Made by a program: the position numbers and the translations under genes. Of a stretch of 46,300 nt of DNA, positions 34,132-42,486 are shown piece by piece. How positions within the stretch are numbered: the first letter of the stretch is position 1; every line of letters begins with the position of its first letter. Where the stretch lies: positions 1 through 46,300 of the forward strand of contig CAYOEJ010000012.1 of NCBI GenBank assembly GCA_964403015.1, in the 5' to 3' direction. The notes beneath the pieces are model-generated. The model searched no databases, was not told where the DNA came from, and saw only the letters and a program-made list of their open reading frames with translations. This DNA is from CAYOEJ01 sp964403015 (lineage in GTDB: Bacteria; Actinomycetota; Actinomycetes; Actinomycetales; Actinomycetaceae).

Positions 34132-35045
34132 CCGCGCCCGCGTAGACGCTGCCACATACTCGTGAGCTTCTTTCGTCGTGCCTTGTTGCTCGTATCGAGC
34201 TCCGAGTTGGGATCGCCATCGAGACTGCAGTCCCATCGTCGTTGCCTCGGTGTAACTGACATCCCCATCGGCTGACGCTTGCGAAGATCAACGAGTAGCT
34301 TCTCGATTTCTGTCATCACGACTTCGGTTGCGGCGGTCAAACCCTCATAGGTAATCCCACCGTCACTCGACTCTCCGTCAATCGCCTTGTGCGTCACAAG
34401 AGGAAGGTGGAGCGGTTGCCCAAAGAGTACTTCGACTGTGGTTCGGCGGGGGCCAATGAGCGACCAGCGAATCTTTTTCGTCCACGGATGCATGATCGGC
34501 TCGTTGCCCCAGTGAGCGACGGGAATGATCGGGACATCAGGACGTGACAGAGCGAGGCGGACTACCCCGGTCTTGCCGCGCATTGGCCATAGCTCCGGAT
34601 CGCGGGTAAACGTGCCCTCGGGAAAGAGAACGAGTGCCCGACCGTCGTCGAGCGCCTCACGCAGGCCATCCAAGGATCCGGCAGTATTCGGGCCTTCGCG
34701 GTAGACCGGGATCGCTCCAAGCTTGTCGAGGATGTAATCCAGCCCCGGCACGCTGAAAAAGTCGGAGCCTGCGGCAAAGCAGGGCGCTCGGCCGGCACGA
34801 TAAACGGCCGCGCCGATGCTCACAGCATCTAGGTGAACCGTGTGATTCGAAACGATGATGACCGGCCCATTGCGCGGAACATTCTCGGCACCGCTTACTC
34901 GCACGCTCGAGATGACTCCTTGAAGAGCTAAAAATGGAAGGGCTACTACCCTAAACGCGTTGGAAGCTTCGGGCGCGGGCGCCCACCACCGGGATGTCAA
35001 CTCAGGCTTTCGGCAACTGCTAGCTGATGCGCTCGACATCTGCAT
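34128..35045 (-). CDS. 1-acyl-sn-glycerol-3-phosphate acyltransferase family protein (PlsC-like)
   Basis: This enzyme would acylate lysophosphatidic acid to phosphatidic acid at the membrane. The 305-residue product has the HX4D motif in IIVSNHTVHLDAVSIG, FFSVPGLDYILDKLGAIPV, motif III LVLFPEGTFTRDPELWP, and VPIIPVAHWG. A weakly hydrophobic N-terminal segment is near 30-50. The C-terminal 40 residues are basic and unlike the family core. The start is uncertain: the ATG at 35045 lies inside murA (26-base overlap), and a later TTG near 35001 is possible. Its stop shares a CTAG with that of the convergent lipoprotein gene. Confidence 0.86.
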   Translation of the reverse strand: MQMSSASASSCRKPELTSRWWAPAPEASNAFRVVALPFLALQGVISSVRVSGAENVPRNGPVIIVSNHTVHLDAVSIGAAVYRAGRAPCFAAGSDFFSVPGLDYILDKLGAIPVYREGPNTAGSLDGLREALDDGRALVLFPEGTFTRDPELWPMRGKTGVVRLALSRPDVPIIPVAHWGNEPIMHPWTKKIRWSLIGPRRTTVEVLFGQPLHLPLVTHKAIDGESSDGGITYEGLTAATEVVMTEIEKLLVDLRKRQPMGMSVTPRQRRWDCSLDGDPNSELDTSNKARRKKLTSMWQRLRGRG

Positions 35046-36339
35046 GCAGAGCGCGAAGCTTCTGCATGAAGTGTTCGTAGCCGCGGTTAATGAGGTCGAT
35101 GCCGGACACCATGGATGTTCCCTCGGCAGCCAGCGCCGCGATCAGGTGAGAGAATCCGCCACGAAGGTCAGGCACTTCGATGTCGGCAGCCTTGAGCGGC
35201 GTCGGTCCCTGAATGACTGCGGAGTGGTAGTAGTTCTCCCGGCCAAAACGGCATTCCTTACCGCCCAAGCACTCGCGGTACACCTGGATGTGCGCGCCCA
35301 TCTTGTTAAGCGCCTTCGTGAACCCGAAGCGGTTCTCATATACGGTTTCGTGAACAATGGACACGCCGTCGGCTTGGCTAAGGGCCACCACCATGGGCTG
35401 CTGCCAGTCGGTCATAAACCCAGGATGGACATCGGTTTCAAGCGGAATCGAATTAAGTTCGCCGCCGGGATGCCAGAAGCGGATCCCGTCGTCGTACACC
35501 TCAAACTTGCCACCGACTTTGCGGTAGAAATTCAAAAAGTTCATCATCGGCTCTTGGCAGGCACCACGAACCGTGATGTCTCCCTTGGTTGCGAGTGCAG
35601 CGCAAGCCCACGATCCGGCCTCGATACGATCCGCGAGCGCCGTGTGGTTATAACCGTGGAGTTCACCTACGCCCTCGATGTGGATCGTGCGATCTGTGGA
35701 GACCGTGATCAGCGCGCCCATCTTCTGTAGCACCGCGATGAGGTCATAGATCTCCGGCTCAACCGCAGCATTGGATAGCTCAGTGATGCCGTCGGCCTTA
35801 ACTGCCGCGAGAAGCGTCTGCTCGGTGGCACCCACGGATGGGTATGGCAACTTCACGCGACGAGCACGAAGACCCTTGGGAGCAGTCAGGTGCAGGCCAA
35901 GCTCCTGCTCATCACGCTTCGCACCGAAGTCCTCAAGCACCTGCAGGTGGAAATCAACGGGGCGATCACCGATATGGCATCCGCCGAGGTCGGGAATGAA
36001 CGCTTCACCCAGTGCATGCAGTAGTGGGCCGCAAAAGAGAATCGGAATACGTGAAGAACCAGCCAGCGCGTCAACTTCCATGGGATCAGGAAGATGAATT
36101 TCGCCCGGAGTAATTGTTACGGTGCCAGCTTCCTGGTCGTAGTCCACCTCTGCGCCGTGGGCGCGTAGGAGCTGACTGACCACATCCACGTCGCGGATCA
36201 ACGGCACGTTTCGCAGCACAGATGTTTCCTCGGTAAGGAGTGCGGCGACCATCGCCTTCGACACGAAGTTCTTCGCGCCGCGCACGGTGATCTCACCGGT
36301 GAGTGGGCGGCCACCCGTGACTTTAAGAACGCCTGGCAT
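35020..36339 (-). CDS. murA: UDP-N-acetylglucosamine 1-carboxyvinyltransferase
   Basis: MurA adds enolpyruvate from PEP to UDP-GlcNAc, the first committed step of peptidoglycan synthesis. The 439-residue protein begins MPGVLKVTGGRPLTGEITVR with the conserved GAKN. It has GGCHIGDRPVDFHL, in which Cys121 is the catalytic and fosfomycin-reactive residue. Later blocks include PSVGATEQTLLAAVKADG and LETDVHPGFMTDWQQP. I chose the ATG at 36339 because AGAAGAG lies just upstream; the frame from 36354 adds five residues. Mycobacterial MurA has Asp at this site, so Cys is a useful distinction. A PlsC-like gene follows with overlap. Confidence 0.96.
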   Translation of the reverse strand: MPGVLKVTGGRPLTGEITVRGAKNFVSKAMVAALLTEETSVLRNVPLIRDVDVVSQLLRAHGAEVDYDQEAGTVTITPGEIHLPDPMEVDALAGSSRIPILFCGPLLHALGEAFIPDLGGCHIGDRPVDFHLQVLEDFGAKRDEQELGLHLTAPKGLRARRVKLPYPSVGATEQTLLAAVKADGITELSNAAVEPEIYDLIAVLQKMGALITVSTDRTIHIEGVGELHGYNHTALADRIEAGSWACAALATKGDITVRGACQEPMMNFLNFYRKVGGKFEVYDDGIRFWHPGGELNSIPLETDVHPGFMTDWQQPMVVALSQADGVSIVHETVYENRFGFTKALNKMGAHIQVYRECLGGKECRFGRENYYHSAVIQGPTPLKAADIEVPDLRGGFSHLIAALAAEGTSMVSGIDLINRGYEHFMQKLRALHADVERIS

Positions 36340-36436
36340 TGGATCTCTTCTCATTTTGAACGATTTCAGTGCTATTACACTACCGTGTATTCGCTACTTT
36401 CGGCATTGAAGCGCAGGTACGTGGCATTATCGGAGT

Positions 36437-37003
36437 ATGTCCTTCGATACCATGACGATGCGCGAACTCTTATCTATCACACCCACGCAGGCACTCGCTG
36501 TTGCACTGGCAACAGTGCTTATGTATTGCTTCCTACTTGCTCTTCTGCGGATGCTGGGTCAACGCGTATCCACGGGCCTGTCCACGTACGACATGGCGGC
36601 GGTGGTGATCGTCGGCGCAATCGCGGGACGTGCCACAATGGGGCACACGCCAACCCTGACGGCGGGTGCAATTGCCCTCACCACACTGTTCATCATGCGC
36701 TGGATTATGAGCCTATTGCGCCTCTCCCCTCGAGCCGACTCCCTCATCAACAACCACCCCGTCGTCGTCATGGCTGGCGGCGAAGTTTTCGTGGGAACGC
36801 TGGGGCACAACGGACTGTCCGAAGACGAACTTTGGCAGGCGCTGCGCTTGGCTGGAGTTCGGAACGACGACGAAGTCTCCGCCGTTATCCTCGAACCCAA
36901 CGGTCAGTTTTCGGTTCTGAAACGCGGATTTCTCATCGATCCGAAAATCTTGCACGGCGTGCGAAATGCAGAGTTGATCCCCAAGAGTTACATCGGGACC
37001 TGA
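36437..37003 (+). CDS. DUF421 (YetF/YcaP-like) membrane protein
   Basis: The 188-residue protein has three hydrophobic segments in the first 90 residues. GQRVSTGLSTYDMAAVVIVG is the family block. The cytosolic domain has NHPVVVMAGGEVFVGTLGHN, LSEDELWQALRLAGV and SAVILEPNGQFSVLKRG. This is the full DUF421/YetF order. Family members are linked to envelope or spore physiology in other bacteria, but the molecular job is unknown. It is divergent from murA, with 97 bases between them, and stands alone. Confidence 0.85.
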   Translation: MSFDTMTMRELLSITPTQALAVALATVLMYCFLLALLRMLGQRVSTGLSTYDMAAVVIVGAIAGRATMGHTPTLTAGAIALTTLFIMRWIMSLLRLSPRADSLINNHPVVVMAGGEVFVGTLGHNGLSEDELWQALRLAGVRNDDEVSAVILEPNGQFSVLKRGFLIDPKILHGVRNAELIPKSYIGT

Positions 37004-37092
37004 TCCGCCCTCGTGCGTCAATTTCGTTAGCCGGCGGTTCTCTCAGTCAAAGGCGTCGCAGGTAACCAAACCGGCTGGTGGATCCGCTGAGC

Positions 37093-37155
37093 GCGAGACA
37101 GCTTAACGTGAGACAGCTGGGCGCGAGTCAGCCGAGCCCCTGAAGGCGAGTCAGC
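37093..37155. repeat. Imperfect short repeats running into the leuD stop
   Basis: GCGAGACAGC (37093), GTGAGACAGC (37108), GCGAGTCAGC (37123) and GCGAGTCAGC (37146) repeat at spacings of 15, 15 and 23 bases. The last copy overlaps the leuD stop codon (37151-37153, minus strand). Confidence 0.65.
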
Positions 37156-37807
37156 TGAGCGGCGCGTCCGAATCTACTGGCCGCGCGGATTCAACCTCCA
37201 CCTTCGGTAGGGTCTTCGCAGGCAGCGTGGTCGGCTTGAAGGACGGCCGGTTCTTTTCGTATTCCGTGATGAGGTCCTCATCTCGCAAGGTGAGCCCGAT
37301 ATCGTCGAGGCCCTCCATGAGCCGCCAGCGCGTGTAGTCATCAATCTGGAACGAACAGGTAAATCCTCCCGCCCTCACGGTACGATTCTCCAGATCAACG
37401 GTCACTTCGGTGCCAGGCTCTGTCTCGAGAATCTTCCAAAGCTGCTCGACATCTTCCTGAGTGACAATTCCAGCCACAAGTCCCTGCTTGCCGGCATTGC
37501 CACGGAAAATGTCCGCAAAGCGCGGAGCTAGAACTGCCTTGAATCCATAGTCCTTCAAAGCCCACACGGCGTGTTCGCGAGATGATCCCGTACCGAAGTC
37601 GGGCCCTGCAACCAGAACCGATCCTCGCTTGTACACCTCTTGGTTCAGCACGAAATCCGGATTGTTGCGCCACCCGTAAAAGAGCGCGTCCTCGAAGCCA
37701 GTGCGCTGCACCCGCTTAAGAAAGACCGCGGGGATAATCTGATCGGTATCCACGTTCGAACGACGCAGCGGCACACCTGTGCCCGTGTGTGAGATGAACT
37801 TTTCCAT
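37151..37807 (-). CDS. leuD: 3-isopropylmalate dehydratase small subunit
   Basis: LeuD and LeuC isomerise 2-isopropylmalate to 3-isopropylmalate in leucine synthesis. The 218-residue protein has NVDTDQIIPAVFLKRVQRTG, then GPDFGTGSSREHAVWALKDYG and LAPRFADIFRGNAGKQGL. These are the swivelling-domain residues that bind substrate. It ends with a roughly 25-residue tail rich in Pro, Lys and Ser beyond the usual end, next to the repeats. The start ATG at 37807 follows GGAGG. leuC ends 12 bases upstream. Confidence 0.96.
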   Translation of the reverse strand: MEKFISHTGTGVPLRRSNVDTDQIIPAVFLKRVQRTGFEDALFYGWRNNPDFVLNQEVYKRGSVLVAGPDFGTGSSREHAVWALKDYGFKAVLAPRFADIFRGNAGKQGLVAGIVTQEDVEQLWKILETEPGTEVTVDLENRTVRAGGFTCSFQIDDYTRWRLMEGLDDIGLTLRDEDLITEYEKNRPSFKPTTLPAKTLPKVEVESARPVDSDAPLS

Positions 37808-37819
37808 TACTTTCCTCCG

Positions 37820-39232
37820 TCAGACTGCCAGTTCGAGATCGGACGGCGTCGATAGCGTGCCGCGAATAGCTGTTGCCGCTGCTACGAGCGGCGATACCAA
37901 ATGCGTGCGGCCGCCCTTGCCTTGACGTCCCTCAAAGTTGCGGTTCGATGTGGATGCCGCGCGCTCGCCGGGAGCCAACTGATCCGGGTTCATCCCCAAG
38001 CACATGGAACATCCCGCGTTTCGCCACTCGGCGCCGAAGTCAAGGAAGATCTTATCGAGGCCCTCTGCTTCGGCTTGAAGCCGGACGCGAGCGGAGCCTG
38101 GAACGATCATCACGCGGACGCCGTCGGCCTTTTTCTGCCCGTCAAGGATGCGGGCGACATTGCGAAGGTCCTCGATGCGGCCGTTCGTGCAGGAGCCAAT
38201 AAACACGGTATCAACAGCGATATCGCGCATGTTTGTGCCCGGCTCAAGGTTCATGTATTCGAGGGCGCGCTCGGCGGCAGTGCGCAGAGTCTCATCAGCG
38301 ATGTCGACTGGATCGGGAACCGATGCTGAGATCGGCACTCCTTGACCGGGGTTCGTGCCCCAAGTAACGAACGGCTCGAGGGTGTTGGCGTCAAGGGTGA
38401 CTTCGGCGTCGAACACGGCGTCGTCGTCGGTGCGTAGCGTCTTCCAGTACTCGACCGCGCGGTCCCACTCCTCGCCCTCGGGAGCGTGCGGGCGGCCCTT
38501 GATGTATTCGAAAGTTGTCTCATCTGGAGCGATCATGCCGGCGCGTGCGCCTGCCTCAATCGACATGTTGCAAATCGTCATGCGGGCTTCCATCGAGAGG
38601 TTACGGATGGCCTCACCGCGGTATTCCAGCACGTAGCCGGATCCACCATTGGTTCCGATCTTGGCGATGACGGCCAAGATGATGTCCTTGGCCGTTGTGC
38701 CTGGCTTGAGCTGACCGTCAACGTTGATCGCCATCGTCTTGAACGGCGTCAACGGGAGGCTCTGTGTGGCAAGCACATGCTCAACTTCCGAGGTGCCAAT
38801 ACCGAACGCGAGCGCGCCAAAGGCGCCGTGGGTCGAGGTATGGGAGTCACCGCACACGATCGTCAGACCCGGCTGTGTGAGTCCCAGTTGCGGGCCCACC
38901 ACGTGGACGATGCCCTGGTCGGCGTCGCCAAGGGAGTGAAGGCGAATGCCAAAATCTTCCGCGTTGTTGCGCAGCGTCTCGATCTGGGTGCGAGACGTCG
39001 GATCCGCGATCGGCAGATCGATGTTGAGTGTGGGCGTGTTGTGGTCTTCTGTCGCGATGGTGAGATCCGGGCGTCGAACCTCGCGCCCTGCTAGACGCAA
39101 ACCTTCGAAGGCCTGCGGACTGGTCACCTCATGGACAAGTTGCAGATCAATGTAGAGCAGGTCTGGTGCGCCATCTTCGCCGCGCTTAACGACGTGGTCA
39201 TTCCATACCTTCTCGGCCAGTGTTCCACTCAT
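37820..39232 (-). CDS. leuC: 3-isopropylmalate dehydratase large subunit
   Basis: LeuC carries the [4Fe-4S] cluster of isopropylmalate isomerase. The 470-residue protein has VCGDSHTSTHGAFGALAFG, cluster cysteines in IGSCTNGRIEDLRNVARIL and GCSMCLGMNPDQLAPGERAA, and the closing SNRNFEGRQGKGGRTHLVSP. The ATG at 39232 has AGGAA about 5 bases upstream. It is first of the leuCD operon. A palindrome and an IclR-family gene lie on the opposite side, which is the NdgR/LtbR arrangement of actinobacteria. Confidence 0.97.
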   Translation of the reverse strand: MSGTLAEKVWNDHVVKRGEDGAPDLLYIDLQLVHEVTSPQAFEGLRLAGREVRRPDLTIATEDHNTPTLNIDLPIADPTSRTQIETLRNNAEDFGIRLHSLGDADQGIVHVVGPQLGLTQPGLTIVCGDSHTSTHGAFGALAFGIGTSEVEHVLATQSLPLTPFKTMAINVDGQLKPGTTAKDIILAVIAKIGTNGGSGYVLEYRGEAIRNLSMEARMTICNMSIEAGARAGMIAPDETTFEYIKGRPHAPEGEEWDRAVEYWKTLRTDDDAVFDAEVTLDANTLEPFVTWGTNPGQGVPISASVPDPVDIADETLRTAAERALEYMNLEPGTNMRDIAVDTVFIGSCTNGRIEDLRNVARILDGQKKADGVRVMIVPGSARVRLQAEAEGLDKIFLDFGAEWRNAGCSMCLGMNPDQLAPGERAASTSNRNFEGRQGKGGRTHLVSPLVAAATAIRGTLSTPSDLELAV

Positions 39233-39281
39233 AGATTCCTCGCTTCATATTGCGTTATCCATACCTTGCTCCTTTTCTGGA

Positions 39282-39303
39282 CATGAGACACTTGCGTCTC
39301 ATG
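39282..39303. promoter_or_regulatory. Palindromic operator between leuC and the IclR-type regulator
   Basis: CATGAGAC (39282-39289) and GTCTCATG (39296-39303) are perfect 8-bp inverted arms with a 6-base spacer. It is placed midway between the two divergent starts and is the natural binding site for the adjacent regulator, acting on leuCD and on itself. Confidence 0.72.
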
Positions 39304-39326
39304 AAATGAGATGGCAATATCGAGTC

Positions 39327-40055
39327 ATGGACGAAAAGAATGGAAGTGGAGTTGGCGTCCTCGACAAGGCCGCCATGGTGCTTGGCGCTCTTGAAGCTGG
39401 ACCACTCACACTCGCGCAACTAGTCAACGCAACGCATCTGGCTCGCCCCACCGCGCACCGCCTCGCCGTCGCGCTAGAGCATCACCGCTTCGTCGCCCGC
39501 GACATGCAGGGACGCTTCGTCCTTGGACCGCGTCTCACCGAGCTCTCCTCCGCCGCCGGCGAGGACCGCCTCCTCGCCGCCGCCAATCCCGTCCTCATTG
39601 CCTTGCGCGACCACACCGGTGAGTCCGCACAGCTCTACCGCCGTCAGGGCGATCAGCGCATCTGTGTCGCGGCCGCCGAACGTTCCATGGGCCTGCGCGA
39701 TTCCATCCCTGTCGGTGCGACCCTTTCCATGCTGGCCGGCTCCGCAGCCCAGGTGCTGCTCGCGTGGGAAGAGCCTGACCGTCTTCACCGCGGCCTCCAT
39801 GGTGCCGAGTTTACCGCCACCGTTCTTTCCGCAGTACGACGCCGAGGGTGGGCCCAGTCGATCGCCGAGCGTGAGCCCGGCGTCGCCTCCATTTCGGCGC
39901 CCGTACGCGGGCCATCAGGCCGCGTCATCGCCGCCGTGTCCATTTCCGGACCTATCGAACGCATGGGCCGTCAGCCCGGACGCCAGCACGCCGCCGCAGT
40001 CGTTACCTCGGCGAACCGCCTCACGGAAGTGTTGAAGCGCACCGAAGGCCTATAG
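39327..40055 (+). CDS. IclR-family transcriptional regulator, NdgR/LtbR-like
   Basis: The 242-residue product has a winged HTH (about 10-70) with GVGVLDKAAMVLGALE, LAQLVNATHLARPTAHRLA and VALEHHRFVARD. An IclR effector domain follows, with HTGESAQLYRRQGDQRICVA and ISAPVRGPSGRVIAAVSISG. In Streptomyces and Corynebacterium, homologues divergent from leuCD control leucine and other amino-acid genes. That role is inferred here. The start is the ATG at 39327, matching the conserved MD...GVGVLDKA beginning; the ATG at 39306 would abut the operator. It is followed after 9 bases by the mannosyltransferase gene, so they may be co-transcribed. Confidence 0.9.
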   Translation: MDEKNGSGVGVLDKAAMVLGALEAGPLTLAQLVNATHLARPTAHRLAVALEHHRFVARDMQGRFVLGPRLTELSSAAGEDRLLAAANPVLIALRDHTGESAQLYRRQGDQRICVAAAERSMGLRDSIPVGATLSMLAGSAAQVLLAWEEPDRLHRGLHGAEFTATVLSAVRRRGWAQSIAEREPGVASISAPVRGPSGRVIAAVSISGPIERMGRQPGRQHAAAVVTSANRLTEVLKRTEGL

Positions 40056-40064
40056 AATGGCACG

Positions 40065-41210
40065 ATGAAGAAAACCCTCCTTGTCACCAACGACTTCCCG
40101 CCCCGATCGGGCGGCATTCAAACCTTTCTCGAGGGTTTCGTGGGTGAATTGGATCCTTCGCAACTGGTCGTTTATGCGTCCACTCCCCCAGACGGCGACC
40201 GTCCCGGCAGCGAACTAGCCGCAGACTACGATGCCAAACAACCGTTCGTCGTCGTCCGCTATCCCGGAACAATGATGCTGCCAGTTCCCGCGGTCAAAGC
40301 CACGATGCAAGAACTCATTCGCGAACACGCAATCGACAACGTCTGGTTTGGCGCGGCCGCGCCGCTTGGAATAATGGCAAATGCAGCTCGGGAGGCCGGC
40401 GCGTCGAAGGTCATTTCGACCACGCACGGGCATGAAATCGGCTGGTCGATGCTCCCGGGGTCCCGTCAGATCCTTAAGAAAGTTTTCGCCGACGCCGATG
40501 TGGTCACCTACCTGACCGAAGCCACGCTCCAGCGCCTTCGCCCGTGCATTGGCGAGACCGAGATCATGCAGCTCCATGGCGCGATCAATCCCGAGCAGTT
40601 CGCGTTTAATAAGGAAGCGCGGCGCGGTTTGCGCGAGCGGTACGGGATTGCCAAGCATGCGCCCGTGGTCGTATGTATTTCACGGCTCGTGGAACGCAAA
40701 GGCCAGGACCGACTCATTGATGCATGGCCGCAGGTGACCGCCGCGTACCCGGGCACGAAGCTGGTGATCGTTGGGAAGGGCCCTTACGCGGAGAAGCTGC
40801 ACGAGATGGCCGAGGCGTCACCGGCGAACGCCGACATTATTTTCACCGGCGAAGTCCCCTACTCCGAGTTGCCCGCGCATTATTCGATGGGCGATGTTTT
40901 CGCGATGCCGTGCCGAACGCGGGGCGGGGGCCTCGACATCGAGGGTCTTGGAATCGTGTATTTGGAAGCCTATGCGGCTGGACTGCCGGTCGTGGCCGGA
41001 GATTCAGGCGGTGCTCCCGAAGCTGTTCTCGACGGCGAGACTGGCGTGGTGGTCAATGGACGCTCCGTGACGGCCATAGCAAGAGCAGTCGAGTACCTGC
41101 TTGAGGATCCCAAGCGTGCTAGGGCGATGGGCGAACGTGGGCGCGAATGGGTAGACCAAGAATGGCGATGGTCGGACGTTGCTAAGCCACTTATTGAATT
41201 ACTGCGTTGA
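40065..41210 (+). CDS. GT4 glycosyltransferase, PimB'-like GDP-mannose-dependent mannosyltransferase
   Basis: The 381-residue GT-B protein begins KKTLLVTNDFPPRSGGIQTF, contains ISTTHGHEIGWSMLPGSRQI, then VVCISRLVERKGQDRLIDAW, IVGKGPYAEKL and the C-terminal nucleotide-sugar block GLDIEGLGIVYLEAYAAGLP. These match actinobacterial PimB', which adds the second mannose to phosphatidylinositol mannosides. The acceptor here is inferred. It ends RWSDVAKPLIELLR. The DNA coding the last codons is duplicated just downstream. It follows the IclR gene closely. Confidence 0.88.
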   Translation: MKKTLLVTNDFPPRSGGIQTFLEGFVGELDPSQLVVYASTPPDGDRPGSELAADYDAKQPFVVVRYPGTMMLPVPAVKATMQELIREHAIDNVWFGAAAPLGIMANAAREAGASKVISTTHGHEIGWSMLPGSRQILKKVFADADVVTYLTEATLQRLRPCIGETEIMQLHGAINPEQFAFNKEARRGLRERYGIAKHAPVVVCISRLVERKGQDRLIDAWPQVTAAYPGTKLVIVGKGPYAEKLHEMAEASPANADIIFTGEVPYSELPAHYSMGDVFAMPCRTRGGGLDIEGLGIVYLEAYAAGLPVVAGDSGGAPEAVLDGETGVVVNGRSVTAIARAVEYLLEDPKRARAMGERGREWVDQEWRWSDVAKPLIELLR

Positions 41211-41254
41211 GAATGGCGTTGCTAAGCCGCTTATTGAATTACTGAGTTGAAAAT
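41177..41254 (+). repeat. 40-bp tandem duplication of the 3' end of the mannosyltransferase gene
   Basis: The segment CGTTGCTAAGCCACTTATTG (from 41177) recurs at 41217 with one change. It continues ...AATTACTGCGTTGA against AATTACTGAGTTGA. The first copy carries the last 11 codons and stop (41208-41210). The second is noncoding and leads into the S66 gene. Confidence 0.85.
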
Positions 41255-41272
41255 TATGTTGGTGAGTTGATT

Positions 41273-42184
41273 ATGAAATTCGCACTTTCTTCTTGCTCGG
41301 ATCCTCAGACGACATGGCTACGCCAGTCACTTCCAAAATTTACCGAGGCTCTCCACGAAGGTGGCTACGATCTTGATACTCGTTTGCTTGACGTGATGGA
41401 GACGAGCAGACGTTATGAGACGAGTAATGGTCGCATTTGGCGTTTTGCACCTGAGGCGCGTGCGCAATTACTAAACGATCTTTACGCCGACGACTCCGTT
41501 GACGCAATCCTCGATATCTCCGGCGGCGATCTAGCAAACGAAACTCTCGAGTTGATCGACTGGGACATTCTTTCTGCGAACGCCAAGCCTTTTGCAGGAT
41601 TCTCTGATCTTTCGACGATCGTGGTTGCCATCAACACGATCACAGGCCAGAAAACGACACTATGGAATCCGAAAACTGTCCTTGAGCGCGGCACGGATGA
41701 CCTCGCGCGTTTGCTAAGCGGCGAACGTATCTTGCCCGAATTACACGCAGTTGGGAGCTTTGGGGCCGGAACTGCTCAGGACTCTCATGAGGAAGGAAAC
41801 TACGGCGTTATCGCCGGCTCGGTCGGAGATTCTTTAGGACAACCGAACGATCTTCCCGAGGCTGCGATCATTGGTGGCAATATTCGTTGCTTCGCAAAGC
41901 TTGCAGGCACACGTTACTGGCCCGCCTCGATGCAAGGAAAGCTCGCCCTTTTGGAGGCTATTGGTCCAGGCCTTGAGGCGTCGGCGTCCTATATGACCCA
42001 GCTTCGACAGCTGGGATTCTTTGACGGTGCCGAGGGTCTGATCCTTGGACAGTTCACCTCCATCGACGGTGATGACGATCGGGAAGCTCTCTACGAAGCA
42101 GCTGCCGAGATTACGGGATTGCCGCTATGGTCCGCACCTGGCGTCGGTCATAGTAGAGATTCAGAACCCGTCACGATCGGATAG
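41273..42184 (+). CDS. S66 peptidase (LD-carboxypeptidase / MccF-like), probably truncated by an amber stop
   Basis: S66 enzymes remove the terminal D-Ala from tetrapeptide wall fragments or give immunity to microcin-C-type compounds. The product is 303 residues from the ATG at 41273. The nucleophile Ser111 is in PFAGFSDLSTIVVAINTIT, and the frame has GVIAGSVGDSLG, EAAIIGGNI, GPGLEASASYMTQLRQLGFF and the catalytic His in GVGHSRDSEPVTIG. Family members continue past such a TIG strand for about 15-20 residues. Here a TAG (42182-42184) intervenes, and the same frame then reads VSAELASQSVLGF and on to a TAA at 42245. This looks like nonsense truncation. Catalytic residues are retained, so activity could survive. 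Confidence 0.82.
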   Translation: MKFALSSCSDPQTTWLRQSLPKFTEALHEGGYDLDTRLLDVMETSRRYETSNGRIWRFAPEARAQLLNDLYADDSVDAILDISGGDLANETLELIDWDILSANAKPFAGFSDLSTIVVAINTITGQKTTLWNPKTVLERGTDDLARLLSGERILPELHAVGSFGAGTAQDSHEEGNYGVIAGSVGDSLGQPNDLPEAAIIGGNIRCFAKLAGTRYWPASMQGKLALLEAIGPGLEASASYMTQLRQLGFFDGAEGLILGQFTSIDGDDDREALYEAAAEITGLPLWSAPGVGHSRDSEPVTIG

Positions 42185-42486
42185 GTTTCTGCTGAACTGG
42201 CTTCACAATCGGTTCTGGGTTTCTGCCGCGCTGACTTTGCTGCCTAAATTGCGCTGTCCGACCCTGTTGATTTGAACCGGTCGTCCCTATACCTGTCGAA
42301 AATGGCGATTCAGGCCCGTATAGAGCGTTGTGTTCCCAAAATCGACAGGTGTGGGGCCCGCTGCCTCCGGACAGACCGAATATTTTGCCAAAATCCCACT
42401 CCGGACAACCCGAGCAGCACCCATGCACGCATGTCACCCACCGGCCGAACACGCGCAATGACCGTTTGCACAACTAGGATGGTTCT
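42185..42486. other. Intergenic region with long-range inverted repeat
   Basis: The first 63 bases look like the lost 3' end of the S66 gene. Then ACCTGTCGA (42291-42299) and TCGACAGGT (42342-42350) form perfect 9-bp arms around a 42-base loop. The words CTCCGGACA repeat near 42367 and 42411. No gene is seen, and the role is unknown. Confidence 0.5.
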
